The notes: generated by a model not told the origin, from the letters alone. Shown: positions 42,108 through 54,763, counted from the stretch's first letter. The stretch: 64,000 nt of DNA from Sesamum alatum (GCA_034509735.1 JACGWO010000011.1:12433866-12497865), one strand, 5' to 3'. Program-made: numbers and translations.

Positions 42108-43336
42108 TGATCGTTGTCGAAGCCGTCAAATATAATTACTGATTCTAAAACTGTAGCAGTCGTGGAACCAGGTCGAATCCCTAGAGAACTATGAATTAAT
42201 TTCTCAGCCTAGTCGTGGTAACAAAAGGGGGGATGTGAGATGAGATTTAACTACTAATACATATAAACTAATAGAAAGTAAGAATAAATAACTACGAAGA
42301 GATCAAGAGAGAGAAATTCCAATTCAAGGGAGTGTATCACCCAATCGTTATGTCTATCATAGGTCACAAATGATTAATTTCACAACCAAGCTTCAACTTT
42401 GAAATCTATTAGGATAGTCGTAATAAATTCCTGTTATCCTATGTAATGGACTTGACTCAAACATCTAAATCTAAACTTATTATATCAAAACTGAGCACGA
42501 TAGTGTTCCATATCAAATAAATAATAGCATTTACATCAATGGAAACAGTTGAACCTAGATCAAACAATTGAGATAGCTGCAATTATCTAACTAATTTTTC
42601 TCGTCCCAACAAATAAATCATGCAAAGCACATAATAATTTGCTTTCTACTCATACCAATCATTCATGACAATTACGGATCACTGAACTCATGGATAGCAA
42701 TAGAACAAATAACATTGAATCGAATTGTCAGATCTATCAATAATAATCATTCCATAAACAGTAAATCAAGACGAGAAATACTCGGTGAAATCAATAAGAT
42801 CAAAACCTCAAAACATAACAATTGGGTTCAACGTTTCCCTCGAATCAAAATAAAATTAGCTACACATCATGTGTGTAGAAAAATCTAAAATCCTATAGCA
42901 AAACATAAAATAAAAGAGAAGAGAATGGGAGAGATGATCTAAATTAAGAAGGTGATCAAATTAAATATAATACTAATCTTCAGCCTTAAGACCCCTTTTT
43001 ATAGCTCCAAAAACGTGCTTCTCTTGCCTTCCAACTTGCAGTCTAGAAAAGGAAACAAATTGCAGTCAAATATTTTTCAAATTTTTTTTTTCTCGCGCAT
43101 TAACTTGAACATTCATTAAGGCGTGATCACGCCTAACGGTTCTCAATTTATTTTGTCTTCTCTTGTCTTAATCACTTTCCAACTTCATTTGGGGCTTTTT
43201 TACTCTATTTTTTTCAAAGCTTGTCATAACAAGTCCTACATTCAAAGATGGATTATTCAAAGATCTTGGTGCAAATAAAATCCTTCCAAAATACTCAAAA
43301 TAAACATGCATAGGAACGTTAAATTGTGTCCTATCA
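42108..43336 (-). repeat. 5' LTR, complete, about 1,229 bp
   Basis: Minus strand starts TGATAGGACACAATT and ends CAACGATCA. Carries the TGATCA-centred palindrome near 43115-43136 that the other LTR also carries near 38499-38520. Confidence 0.82.
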
Positions 43337-45100
43337 GACGGGCAAAACGACTACCTAGATTTCAGTGAGGGGCTCTTCTTGGAGGGGGGGCTTCTCATCT
43401 CAAGAGCATCATTGAGGCCCACGTCCATGTCCAGAGATGCATCCACGCGTAGAGAAGGTAACCGTTGACCCTCAAACTGATTATGATAGGTATTAAAGCC
43501 ATGGACATAGTAGGGGCCGGCCTTGCGAGCCAAATCAGCCTTGAAGTCTTCAGACTTCTTGAAATCGGCTAAACGGCTCTCCTAGAAGGACTCAAGATAA
43601 GCCTTTCCCTCTTATATGTCCGGGAACCCAAGGCAAGCGTCATATGTCGCCTTATGAAGCGTTTCTGCCTGAGCCTTGGTGGAAGCCATCAATTGTTTAT
43701 TTAGATTCTTTAGCTCTTTTTCACTCGTTTGTGTTCAAACACCACATCCTCCTTAGTCCGCCTATCCTTGCCAGCTCGTTTCCTAGACGGGTAACCTACT
43801 CTTCCAAGCACTTCACGATGCCCTACGGAAAAGGGATAGGAAGAGGAAGAGCTTGGGGTGACTTATTCCTCCTCATACAACAATGATTGCCTAAGAACGA
43901 AATCAAGGAAGAAGGTGGTTGGAAAGGTCACCCAAAATGAAAAAAGAACAATCAAAATGAAATGGGAAAACTCAACCGTTCAATCTAGGTGGCCAACTAG
44001 ATAGCCCCAAAGCTCTTTCCTAGAGGAGCTAGACATGTGTCACCTATCCACTGGTACCACAACCCCCTAGCAGAAGTCTCCGAACAACAAGGCCCCCTTC
44101 TCCCTCCCTCAAGAAAGAGCTAGAAGTATAAACGCTCATTTCTGGGAGGTGGCCCAACCGATGGGAGAGAAAATCCCTTGGAAGAGGAGGAGGAGTAAAA
44201 GTAGATCGAGTGACCACTCGGAGGGGAACGGACGACGGGCTTGCTGGAGCTCCGTTTCGCCCTATTCGAGGCCCCTGGGAAGGATTCCGCTAGGCATTTC
44301 TCTTTAGACTTGCTAGAGACAGGAGTCCTCCCGGACACCCTGGTTAAGGAGGTGGAAGTTGAAGGAAGGCCCCAAGGACTCCTCGCATGCTCTCCACAAC
44401 AAGTTCTTGAACATCATGGTTCCCACAAGAAGGAACCCCAAGCTATTAGTAAAAAACATGGCACATTATCAAATCATAACAATAATAGAAATATAAGATG
44501 TGCCCAAAGACTATTCGAGCGGGGCCTTCCAAGGGCTTAAATGATAATAAGAAAGGAACTTTCATCCACCAAACCCTAATAGTCGTAGGGCTCAAGATTC
44601 AACCCCTCTAAGAAGGTCACCAATTCAACAATTTGACTGGGGATAGTGAAGGGCCAAGCCGAAGGGAGGTATGCTAGCCACTTTTGGGGGAAATCCTACT
44701 GAATAGGTGGCACAACAAAAATATAATTCCCCTTATAGTTCTTGGGAGCATTAGGAGCAGGTAGAAAGCAAATTTAGGGAACCCAATCCACAAGAAAGGG
44801 GCTGGTGACTCTCACTCCCTCGCCCCAACTGAGGGAGTTCCCCCTTTCCCTCTTGAGATTCTATCTTTTCTTCCCCAAAGTCCTATATCATATCCTTCTT
44901 CTCTTTTCAGAAGACCTGACCCTCTCCCTCATCTCTTTCTTCTTTTCCCTTGGGAAGTTCATCTATAAAGCAACACTGCATCCTCGTTGTATGAAGGCTC
45001 TAACTTCAGGGGAAATAAGTGGAGGATGAGCCATGCCCCCCTCGTAAAGTTGCCTCGGTGGGATCATCACCAAGGGCCATTAGAGTTTCTCCATAAAGCA
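43337..45100 (-). pseudogene. Remains of a gypsy-type extra ORF
   Basis: Minus strand, high to low. About 44780-44580: NAPKNYKGNYIFVVPPIQ, then after a stop DFPQKWLAYLPSAWPFTI and VELVTFLEGLNLEPYDY. About 44338-44120: MSGRTPVSSKSKEKCLAES with Ser/Pro-rich continuation. About 43730-43350: LNKQLMASTKAQAETLHKA, KAYLESF, ESRLADFKKSEDFKADLARK and AGPYYVHGFNTYHNQFEGQ. The layout (globular block, Ser/Pro-rich middle, coiled-coil-like end) parallels the antisense ORF at 16.4-18.9 kb, and such proteins are common beside plant gypsy elements. The host element is not otherwise recognisable. Several stops; family assignment is an inference. Confidence 0.5.
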
Positions 45101-46300
45101 AACTGATTCATCTGCTGGAGCCATTTTTTCCAGAAACAATCTAAAAAACGAAAGAAAGACAAGAGCTTGAGATAGGAAGAACAGACATAGAAAACATAAA
45201 AATGCGAAGTAAAACAGAAGAAAGGAGGACAAGGAGTAAAGCACTTACAACTGAAAGTGAAGAGGGCATGTGAAAAAGAAAACGAAAGATCACCAAAAGC
45301 GCTGGATGGGAAAATTAAGAGAATGAACTTGTAGTAGGGGTGGGAAGTTATTGAAATTAAGGCAGTACAACCCCTTTATTCTCTTTTCTGTTAAAGGTAA
45401 TCATACGCGATTCGCAATTACCCAGGGGAGGTTACCCCCCAAGTGCGGTTACCATTAACCGCTGACACCACGTCCTTGTAACTCGCGCCCATGCGCCATC
45501 ATGGTGCATAGGTCATAAATGAAGTAGTCGTCAAGTTCTTTTAAAAAATAGCATCAATTTTGAGAAGGATGACCCCTTCAACTACAAACACGCAGTTGGC
45601 GATACTCCTCTAAAGGGCCCTTCCTCTCTAGAAGTCCTCTGGTAAGGGATCCTAAGATCAGGATAGAGGCAAACAGACACTTTACTCCAATGAGGTCGCC
45701 CTGTGCCGCCACCTATTAGAGTGGTGCGGGGAGGAGGGGAGGGGACTGAATAATACCCCAAAAATATAAGGCCCAAGATGAGCCAACATAGAAGGAAGCT
45801 CAAGAAAGATTGAAAGCTACAAGCAACCCAACAGGTAAAAGATCACAACCCCTAACCCCTGGAAGAGGTCCATTAAGCGAGAAGGCTCATTAAGGCCCAA
45901 GAAGGCTTGCGGGGGGCCAATGGGGCTACATGTGTGGCGGCTAGGTCAGCACCTAGAGAAATCCTACTCACTCATGGCCAAGCTTGAATCGAACAACTTG
46001 AAGGAAGGGCAATCTCCATGGCACGATGGATGCCCGAGGGTATAGGAACTCGTTTGACCTATCGCAACCGCCCCATAAGAATGTGGGGAACCTTATTCCA
46101 AGGAGTCCTACCTGTCTAGGGGATAAGTCCTCAATAGTTAGAAATCTTAGCTCAAGGTCGAGAAGATCCCAAGATAGCTGGAGTCTATCCTCTCCAACAA
46201 CCATCCTCCCGAGTCCGAAGGGGATCGGACTCTTCTAACTGGTAGAGACGAGAGCTATAACAAGGGCTCCCCTCCCCTCAGTAGAAGGTAACGCTCCTTA
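45101..46300. other. Unresolved repeat-like DNA
   Basis: Moderate GC, no conserved protein blocks found. Its position next to the ORF remnant suggests leftover untranslated or LTR sequence of the same lost retroelement, but no direct repeat partner is in the window. Confidence 0.35.
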
Positions 46301-48230
46301 ACATTTGCACACAAAGAAACACCATTGCTTAAAACACTATCACTGATTTATTACTTGCTACATACCATGATTTTTCATTTTTGATTATGATTTTTATTAT
46401 TATTCACTAATTTGAGCGTCGAAAGTGCTAAAGTATTTTTTATAGGTCCCCATTTCATGACTTGCGAAAAGTTAAGCCAAATATCTCATGTTAAATTACA
46501 TGAACGAGCAACTTTTAACTCGCACCACCACCGATCTCCCAAAACAATAAAAGCAAAAGATAGCAAGAAACTATTATGCAAAATGAATGGACAAATACTG
46601 TGAAAAAAAAAAGGAAAGAAAAGCATAAAATAAAATGCAAAATAACAATCATGATATAGTAAGAAGAAGAAAGAAGAAAATGACAAGCTTCCCACTTCCG
46701 ATCCATCCACTTTTCCCCAGGTCTATCTCACATTGTCACGCCTCTCCTAACCAATAAACAATTCACAGCTTTTCTTCTTTCCATTATTTCTCCTAATCCC
46801 CTCCAATTCCATCCACAGGCTTCACTGTGACTCGTATATGTACTCTGTATCTATATATGTCTGTAAAATTACTAAAATGCTCATCTAGATTGAATTACTA
46901 GAATGCCCTCTACCATGGCCGGTTTGATGGGAGTAAATGCCTGGAAAAGAAGCCAAGAATGAAAAGGGGGTGGGGTGGGGGTGGGGTGTTGATCATGGCT
47001 TCTTACCTATTTGCAGGCTAAATGGCAACTGGTGGGATCTTGGCTGGTTCAAGAAAGATTCGGCAGTAAGAAATGGGGTTTGGGGGGTGGGGGGGGGGGG
47101 GGTGAAGAAGCCAAGGAGGGGTATGAATGTAATTTTATGGGTTGGGTAGGGGTTTGGGGGTCCAGTGTGACAATAGAAAAAGGGAGGGGGAGGCATCACC
47201 ATCAAAGCGGCCATCAGAAGACCAAAGCCTAAAAACAAGGTACTACTAACAACTGCAAAGAAAGCACATCAGAAACAGCATCCCCATCTCTCTCTCTCTC
47301 TATATTGTCTTTCTCTCTCTAACCATCTTTGCTTTTTTCAGCACCTTCTCATCATCAATCTCTCATGCAAAATCCCACTCTCTCTCTAGAAATAAAAACT
47401 GATCCAAGACTCTCTCTCTAACACTCTGTGCCTTTCTCTCTCCTCCCATATGTATCCATATCCTATTCCTGTATACTCAGCAGAGAAAGAAAGAAAGAAG
47501 AAACATAGAACTCCACGCACCCTCCCACAATCAAAAAAACAAAGAAAGAGTCCACACCACCCACCTCTCTCTCTCTCTCTCTCTCTCTCCAATGGCCCAG
47601 CTGGACCAAAATTTATGTAGAAGAAAAACAAAAAAGAATATAAAGGCAGAGAGAAAGGAAGACAGAGGGGATTTTTAGAGAGAGAGAGAGAGAGAATGAG
47701 GGGGATGTCTTCAAATGTCCTCCAAATTAACCAAAACCCACCTCACACACAACACCAAAAAAGCAGATAATTCCTTCCCACAAATGCCCTTCTGCAACCC
47801 CCCAAAAAGTCCCCATCTTCATCATCAACTTCACTGTCTTTCCAAACAACTATGTTTTTATTGTTGCCCCGAATTATGTGGGCTTTTTCGGCCTTTGCCT
47901 TGGTCAGAAATTTTTTTTCACAGAGAAAACAGGAAAGCAAAGAAAGAACCTTGCCACCTCCCCCCCCTCTATTTTCTCTCTCCTTTTCTGTCCTATCTAT
48001 CTCTCTCTCCCTCTCTCTACTATCTCATTTCTTTCTCTACATACAAACCCCCCTTTCTTTATTGCTTCTCCACCTTTCAATTCATCCCTATCACATACAC
48101 CCATTTTCTTGTTTTCCCCTTTCTGTGCTTCACAGCTACCCCCCCTTTATCTAATATCAATCGTCTGATCATCTTCAAGATCACATCTTTTTTGTTTTTG
48201 TGAAAGGGGCTTCTTTTATTTTCTGATCTG
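46301..48230 (+). promoter_or_regulatory. Upstream and 5' leader region of the 307-residue gene
   Basis: No coding exon seen. Features: two G-rich tracts (46966-46986 and 47075-47102); pyrimidine-rich sequence from 47288 to 48060 with (CT)n runs at about 47289-47302 and 47565-47589 and a (GA)n run at 47677-47695. CT-rich leaders directly upstream of the ATG are common in plant genes. The in-frame-looking ORF at 47715-48203 is out of frame with the ATG and low in complexity, so I read it as untranslated. Confidence 0.5.
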
Positions 48231-50598
48231 ATGTCCAAGAGGAGTAAAGGGGTGGTTTTGGATTCAACACCACCTTATGGTGTTGGTGTGTGTGAGGATG
48301 CTAAGGCCCGGCTGAAGCATCAGACTCTTGTGCAGGACTATGAGGAGTTGCAGAAGGTACTCTTTTTGTTGTGGGTTTCTTTCATTTAGGAGATCTGATG
48401 CTCTATTTGGTTATTTGCTTTCTGGGTTTTCTTCTTGAGTGCATGATTTACCCAAATTTTAGCTCTTGAACGTGTTTTCTTCTGATTTCGGAAGTTTTCT
48501 TTTGATGGGTTTGATCTGTTTCCGTTAAACTGGCTAGTCTTTTATGCTTCTTCCTTTAGATCCCTTGAACAATTTTCTTCTTGATTTTATAATTCTTTTG
48601 TGTTCTGGTGATGTGTTCTGATTTTCGCTTGTGTTTGTTCATGTATCTTGAAAATATCGCCTGATTTTGTCCTTGTGATCAATTGAACTTTTGACGGTTC
48701 GTTAACTCCTTATTTCCTAGTTGTAATCTCTTTTCGTAAGTTGACCTCTGGCTATTAGATCTTCTCTTCTTTGTTGAAGGCTCTTATGGTGGTTTGAGGT
48801 ATTCCCATTGCTCTCTCAGCCAAGAATTTTAAGTTATTGGGAGTTCTTTCAGATGATCTCTTACTTCCTTTTCTTTACTACTTGCTTCCCTTGAATATGA
48901 ATTCAGTTAACTATGAAGCACTTTGAAATTTTGGAGAATTCTTTTGTTAGATCTATTGAGGGTTTTTTATGGCATGTTTCTGTGTTCCTTCTTTTGCTAG
49001 ATATGGTGCATGTAGAATCTAAATGTCTGTTGATTTTTGAAATTGAGATTCTTGTGTTGCTTTAGTAGCTATCATTCGGGGTGCCTGACGAATATTGGAA
49101 GAATAATTTACAATTCTACCGTCTTGCAGGAAACCGATGCCATGAGAAGTAAGTTGGAGGCAGCTAAACAGAGAAAGCTGATTCTTGCGGCTGAAGTTCG
49201 GTATGCAGTTCAATTCCTTGCTCTATGATTCCGGAGATCCTTTCATATAATCAAGTTTACTTCCAATGTTTTTCACTATGTGGTTTGAAAGTCATTAATC
49301 TTTGGTCATCGACGTGTTCGTCTACAATTGGATGACATATTAGCCAGAAATTAACTTAGTCATACAGTCTTGCGACGTGTTCGCCTACAATTGGATGACA
49401 TATTAGCCAGAAATTAACTTAGTCATACAGTCTTGCTTTGGAAGGTGCTAATTGAACGCATTTTCGTGTGTGGCGTTCTTTCGTGGAATTTTTCATGTTG
49501 GAGAAATGATACTGTTTTCTGCATTGGATTGATTAGGGCCATGAAAATTAACCGGGTGTAAGTCTAATATAGGTTTGCTAGTTGATCATATATATTTGTA
49601 TATGTATATATAGATATGTGCGCGTGCACGCGAATGATAGTTGCAGGTGTAAGGCTGTTCTATCAATGGCCATTTTAACATTCAGTAGAATTGGTCATAG
49701 CCATATTCTGCAGTACGTTTCATTGCTTCGTCTGTTAGTCTCTACGCCTTCTGGCTTTGCTAATTGGTCTCTCGTTATAATACACAGATTTCTGCGGCGA
49801 AGATACAAGTACCTTGTGAAAACAAAGAATACGAATTCGTCACAAGAACAAAATCTTGTACAGGCACCAAGTTCGCTTAAGAAAGCTAAAGACTCGAAGG
49901 AACAGCTTTTCACCCGGAAAGAATCGAGTCAGCACAGATTACCGCTGCTTCCAGAACCAAACCCCAAGAAGAAACATCATATCGGTAAACAAGGTGCTAT
50001 GCGCAACGCATCCGCAATAACCGATCAGGGTCGGAAGAAAATAGTAGTACATGGTGGTGAAGAAATTATCAAACACAGTTTGATGCCGATATCTGATTTG
50101 AGCCACCACAAGGGAAGAATGCGCGTCAGGAAAGAATCTTTGGCCCCTAACATGATCCAAATTCTTGACAAAGACCAGAAAGAAAGGATGCATGGTGCAA
50201 ATGCTGCAACTTCAAGGAATTCCATTGCAGCTTTTGATTTGAACCAGGATACTAGTCCTAGCATGAAAGATGCTTCTGTGCCAAGCCGAGCTCCGATATT
50301 CGACTTAAACGAAATCTCGGTACATAATTGGATTTGCCGAGAAGTTAACACTCTTCTGAAAATATTCATATACCTCATTCTAATTCTTCTCCGTATTTAA
50401 TAGACAGGGGATGAGGATTTTCAGAGCAATGTCGAAGCAATGAAGTTTGAGGAAGCCAAGAAGAGTTTGATCAGAGGTATAAATGACGAGCAGCAAACCG
50501 ATTTGAAGTTGTCCATTTGTCGAAATGCTGGGGAAGGTACATCTCGTGTGGGGAAGCGGAAAATTTCATGGCAGGACCCTGTTGCACTGAGAGTTTGA
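48231..50598 (+). CDS. Plant protein of unknown function, four exons, 307 residues
   Basis: Exons 48231-48356, 49130-49200, 49788-50319 and 50404-50598; all introns are GT-AG and phases fit (924 nt including stop). I chose the last acceptor (AATAG, 50403) because it keeps the frame and gives TGDEDFQSN; the AG four bases later would cause an early stop. Residues 1-42 start MSKRSKGVVLDSTPPYGVG. About 30-75 form a charged coiled coil (YEELQKETDAMRSKLEAAK, then AEVRFLRRRYKYL). The middle is basic and probably disordered. Two FDLN motifs follow (FDLNQDTSP and FDLNEIS). The C-terminus KRKISWQDPVALRV looks like a conserved motif. There is no signal peptide; a nuclear location is possible from the basic content. 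I know of no assigned function. Confidence 0.85.
49311..49436 (+). repeat. 63-bp tandem duplication in intron 2
   Basis: The unit starting GACGTGTTCGTCTACAATTG occurs twice head to tail (49311-49373 and 49374-49436), nearly identical (one T/C difference seen near its start). Confidence 0.85.
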
Positions 50599-51188
50599 AG
50601 CTCTGCTTGTCAACTGAAGAACAGCAAGCGTTTAGGCGATCAAAGAACTCCTCGAGCGCCTCTCGTGCTTCCGCTCGCCTTCAAGTCTGTAGGTTTGTGC
50701 CTTTCCTTATATTATAGAGGAATAGCTAGTTCTCTATGTCGTATTAGTACTATACAGAATAATCTACTAGAAACAACTGTCCATGAAAAGTAAAAGAATC
50801 TACTCTATAGTTTAATGGTTTTATTGCTTAGAATGAGTAGCTTCTTTGGGTCATTTGGTTGAAAGACAGAAATTTTGGGTTCGGTTTATTATCTATGTTT
50901 CGCTGTCGTCCTAGAGACCGTACCCCTTCTGTTTGATGTGGAGAAAACGCACGAGCCCTCGACTCGTCTTCTTCTTTTGTACAAGAAATACGTCTCCATC
51001 TGCAGGGTTTTTCACCACTCAATTGTGCTGGCAGCAGCTTAGTTTTAAGCATTGGTTTTGTTGTGATTAGGTAGGTTGGTGGTTTGTAAGCTTGTCATTG
51101 CAAAATATGCCAACCCTCTTACCAAGATGGTAAGAATTGCTTACTATGCAAGAAGACAAGCTAACAGAAGCACCATCCCTGTTGTAGA
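50599..51188 (+). other. 3' flank of the 307-residue gene
   Basis: Presumed 3' untranslated region and downstream sequence. No further coding exon is supported. Confidence 0.45.
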
Positions 51189-51479
51189 GGCGAAGTTACA
51201 ATTTTGGTTCCTTAGGATAGGGGTTCAATATTTCCAGTATTTCACTTTATAGGATTTTCAAAATGGTCCCAAAATTGAAAAAATTTGACACATTTAGTCT
51301 CATATATCACGTAAAGTAGATGACTAAACGCGTCAAGTTTTTTCAATTCTGGGATCATTTTGAGAATTTCGTGAAACAGAGGACTAAATATATCGAGTTT
51401 TTCAATTTTGAGACCATTTTAAAAATTCCTTAAATATATTGAGTTTCGAACATATGGGACTAAAATTATAGTTTTGCCC
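51189..51479. mobile_element. Mutator-like MITE, 291 bp
   Basis: Ends GGCGAAGTTACAATTTTGGT... and ...GACTAAAATTATAGTTTTGC. Flanks TGTTGTAGA and TATTGTAGA (9 bp, one difference). The interior pairs 'ttttcaattttgaga' with its inverse. Confidence 0.78.
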
Positions 51480-51488
51480 TATTGTAGA

Positions 51489-52100
51489 GGGTGAATTGTA
51501 ACCGGAAAGGATATGACGGGGGAATATTGGATTGGGTGAAGTTCATTTGGAAGAAACCAAGGCTTTCTTTCAAAAGATAGGAATTAAGACATATAGCTAG
51601 AAATAGGCCTTGGGGCAGAGCAGAAGTATCAAAAGATTCTATACAAGCATTTGACTACAACAAATTTGATGTTTTGTTGTGACTAATTATCATAATTACA
51701 AGTTAATTGCGATGAATAATAATTAATTATGGCTTCACAATGGCAATTGGTCATAAAATTTTTCAGTTGTGAAATCAAAATGTTAGTTATAGTTAAAAAT
51801 GAGGGTAGAAAAGATTTTGCCCTCAGAACTATGATCGTTTTTGCACTTTGTTGTACAAACTACTCGATTTTTGCATCTTACCATTTTAGACCACGTGTGG
51901 AGTTTTCCCTTATTCGAACGGGTCTTGTGCTTCGTTGTAGCCAAGCTTCTTCTGTGATTACTCGTCGCCTATGGCCACCTTATTCTGTCACTCGAATCCA
52001 AGTCAGTACCAGCAAAGAGCTCTTGATTTCTCGATGGTATTTTTAAGGGCAAATTTGTCATTTTTTTACTAGTGGCTTGAGGGAATAATCCATCATTTTA
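51489..52100. other. Intergenic
   Basis: No gene supported. A family-X-like phrase ('gttgtgactaattatc') occurs near 51677. Confidence 0.4.
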
Positions 52101-52555
52101 CGGATAAATTATAGTCATTTTGTTTGAAGTTTGATATAATTATAAATATATTTTTATTGTTTGTGAAATTATAAATACCTTCCTCATTTTAACGTCCTAT
52201 CAACGAGTTCATTCTGTTAGCTTTCGTTGAGTTTTCATCTAACTTCTTTTTGTAGTGGAAGGATAAAAATACCTTTTTGCATGATATATAATTATATATA
52301 GTTTTTTGAATTTTATAAAAAATATTTTTACTCACCCTCAATTATTTTATATTTTTGTAAATATTTTTAAAAAAATTAGCCTTGGATGATGTAGTAATTT
52401 TCACTCGTCGTCTATAGACTTCATAATGTTATTTCATTTAACGGGGTATTCATAACTTCTTAAATAACAATGAAATATTTATAATTATATCAAACTTCAA
52501 AAATAATAAAATATTTATAATTACATCAAATTTCAAATGAGATGGTAATTTACCC
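52101..52555. mobile_element. Mutator-like MITE, about 455 bp
   Basis: Ends CGGATAAATTATAGTCATTT... and ...GAGATGGTAATTTACCC, with paired 'gaagtttgatataatt' / 'attacatcaaatttc' inside. Flanks ATCATTTTA and ATTATTTCA agree at 7 of 9. Confidence 0.6.
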
Positions 52556-52688
52556 ATTATTTCAGGTCTGAGTCAATATGTTGCACATAATGCTGCTTGA
52601 TTCTCTCTCTCTCTCTCTATATATATGTGTCTGAGTAGTAAAAAAAGAATCACAAGATTTGATTTTCGGATATGGTTGTGTTGTAAAT

Positions 52689-53113
52689 GGTAAATTACAG
52701 CTATCTCTCCCGAAATTTTGGTATAATGATAAATATTTTCTCATTATTTGAAAATTATAAAATACCCCCTGATATTTTAACTGTCTAACAAATAATTCAT
52801 TTTCATCCATTTTTATGGGTGAACTGACAAAAATGGCAATATGTACTGAATTATTTTTTATTTAATTCTTAAAAATTTTTGGACTACAATGCGCATGAAG
52901 AGGTTTCTTAATTTTTTACACAGAGGAGCATATAAACAATTTTCCTCGATTGATATTTCTATAATTTTAATAAAAAAATTCAAGGGTAAAATAATCAATT
53001 TTTAATCATTTGATTAAAAATTATAAATTTGAAAGGGGTATTTATAATTTTTTAAATAATAAAAAATTATTTATAATTATTTCAAATTTAAAAAAAATGA
53101 CCGTAATTTGCCC
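52689..53113. mobile_element. Mutator-like MITE, about 425 bp
   Basis: Ends GGTAAATTACAGCTATCTCT... and ...AATGACCGTAATTTGCCC. Same family as 52101 and 55165 by internal phrases ('ggactacaatgcgca', 'cagaggag'). No clear target duplication. Confidence 0.6.
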
Positions 53114-53297
53114 ATCCTCAAAATATTCATAAAATGAGGAGAGTTCACACTTTACACCAATCAAATCAAACACAGTTACCAACTGTTGAATTACCTGCTG
53201 ATAGTTTTGACTCAATGGGGCAGTTGGGCACCACCCACCTATCCTTCCCTTCTCCATAGCCCATGTACAATAGAATCAATCAGCCCAAGATTCCTGT

Positions 53298-54763
53298 GGC
53301 CCATTTATAATAAAATTACATAATAAATTAAAAATTACAAAAATACTGTAAAAACGGTAACAATTGCAAATATATGGTCGATTACGAGCCATGCTTACGA
53401 TCGACCATTATTTATTTATTTTTAAATAAAGGGTGGACCCTCGATCGCTGACTACTCCAGGCAGCGACCTTGGTTGCTGCCCGAAGTAGCACTTTTAGTT
53501 TTTCTTTTTTTTTTTTTTAATTTTTTTATTAAATTTTGGGCCAACAATTGTTGGTTGGCCCAAGTAAAAACATAATTATATTTATTAATTTTTTTTATAT
53601 ATAATATTTATATATGCAAATTTTATAGTTATATATGCAAAATTTTATAGTTAATTAATATTAATATTAATTATATATTTATTAATTACTTCAAATAATA
53701 TAATATATTAATTATGTTTTTACTTATTTAAATAAATAATATATAATTATTTTAATTAAATAAATAGAATTACTTCAAACTCAAATACTTTTTTTTCCTT
53801 AACTAATGGAATTGAGCGTGAACCAGCTTGGAAGCTTATCGAACGAAAATATCTTTTGTACAAATTTAGTTTGTTAAATTTAATAATATTACATTGTGTC
53901 ACCAAAAAGATAAAAAATATTATAAAATTAGTAATAATTATAAATTATGATAATAATTTAATAATGCCCCAAAAAATATAGTTGTTAACCGTAGTTTAAA
54001 AAATAAAATGAGCCAAAATAGAACCGATAGGTGACAAAAAAAAAAAAAAAAAGAACTCTAAACCAATAACAACGACATATTTATGAGATTGATGGTCACT
54101 TACAAAGTCAGTAGCACAATGTGAAAAAATAAATAAAAAATTATAAACTCACCGGCACTATGTACATAATGCAATATTATAGATTATATTTAAAATTAAT
54201 TAAAAATTTGATATACTTATAAAATTGATGATCATTATTATAATTTATAATTATCACTAACTTTATAATATTTTTTATTTTACTATACACAGTGTAATAT
54301 TATAGGTCATATTTAATTAATCCATATATTTATTAATAATTAAATATATAATTATATTTATTTAATAAAAATAATTAATATATTATTAAATAATAATACA
54401 TTTAGAATTTAAAATAATAATTTATTACTATTAATATTAATTATATATTAATTATTATTTAAAATATTAATTAATAATTAATAAAGTATATTAAAAAATT
54501 TACTTGGGTCAACCAACAATTGTTGGCCAACATTTAATAACAAAAATTAAAATAAAATTATAAAAAAAAAACTAAAAATGCTACTCCAGGCAGCGACCCT
54601 TGGTTGCTGCCTGGGGTAGCGACCCACGATCGCTGCTTCAGCCAGCAACCGTGGGTCCACCTTTATTTAAAAAAATAATAATGATCGATTTTTGTAATTG
54701 TTATCGTTTTTGTGATATTTTTATAATTTTTAATTTATTATGTAATTTTATTATAAATGAGCC
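53298..54763. mobile_element. Element with about 290-bp terminal inverted repeats, 10-bp duplication
   Basis: The left arm (53298-about 53590) and the inverted right arm (about 54475-54763) match at most positions: both begin GGC(C/T)CATTTATAATAAAAT and both contain the GC-rich 'cagcgacc...ggttgctgcc' block and 'ggccaacaattgttgg'. Flanked by the perfect 10-bp copy AGATTCCTGT (53288-53297 and 54764-54773). The 880-bp centre is very AT-rich with no coding frame. Long TIRs plus a 9-10-bp duplication are typical of Mutator-like elements. Confidence 0.85.

Larger units (their letters stand above)
37818..43336 (-). mobile_element. Athila-like gypsy element, internally deleted
   Basis: Direct repeats of about 900 bp (37818-38720 and 42431-43336) are LTR parts. 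The right LTR is complete (42108-43336). The primer binding site, a gag fragment with an intact zinc knuckle, a short RT N-terminal piece, the integrase tail, a 2-kb non-coding spacer and a polypurine tract (GTGTGGGGGAATT, minus strand, next to 38721) follow in order on the minus strand. The gag N-terminus, protease, RT, RNase H and integrase core are gone. The Athila assignment rests on the gag block VNAVGGFPEKPQQKYDPYSN, the TGGCGCCGTTGCCGAGG primer site and the long spacer. Confidence 0.8.

Noticed and set aside
46937..47238. G-rich overlapping ORFs on both strands
   Set aside because: Driven by G-tracts; Gly/Trp or Pro-only peptides with no conserved pattern.
47715..48203. 162-codon ORF just before the 307-residue gene
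   Set aside because: Ser/Leu/Pro-rich translation of the CT-rich leader; not joined in frame to the gene.
51729..52046. 105-codon + strand ORF
   Set aside because: No recognisable domain, no promoter or splice context.
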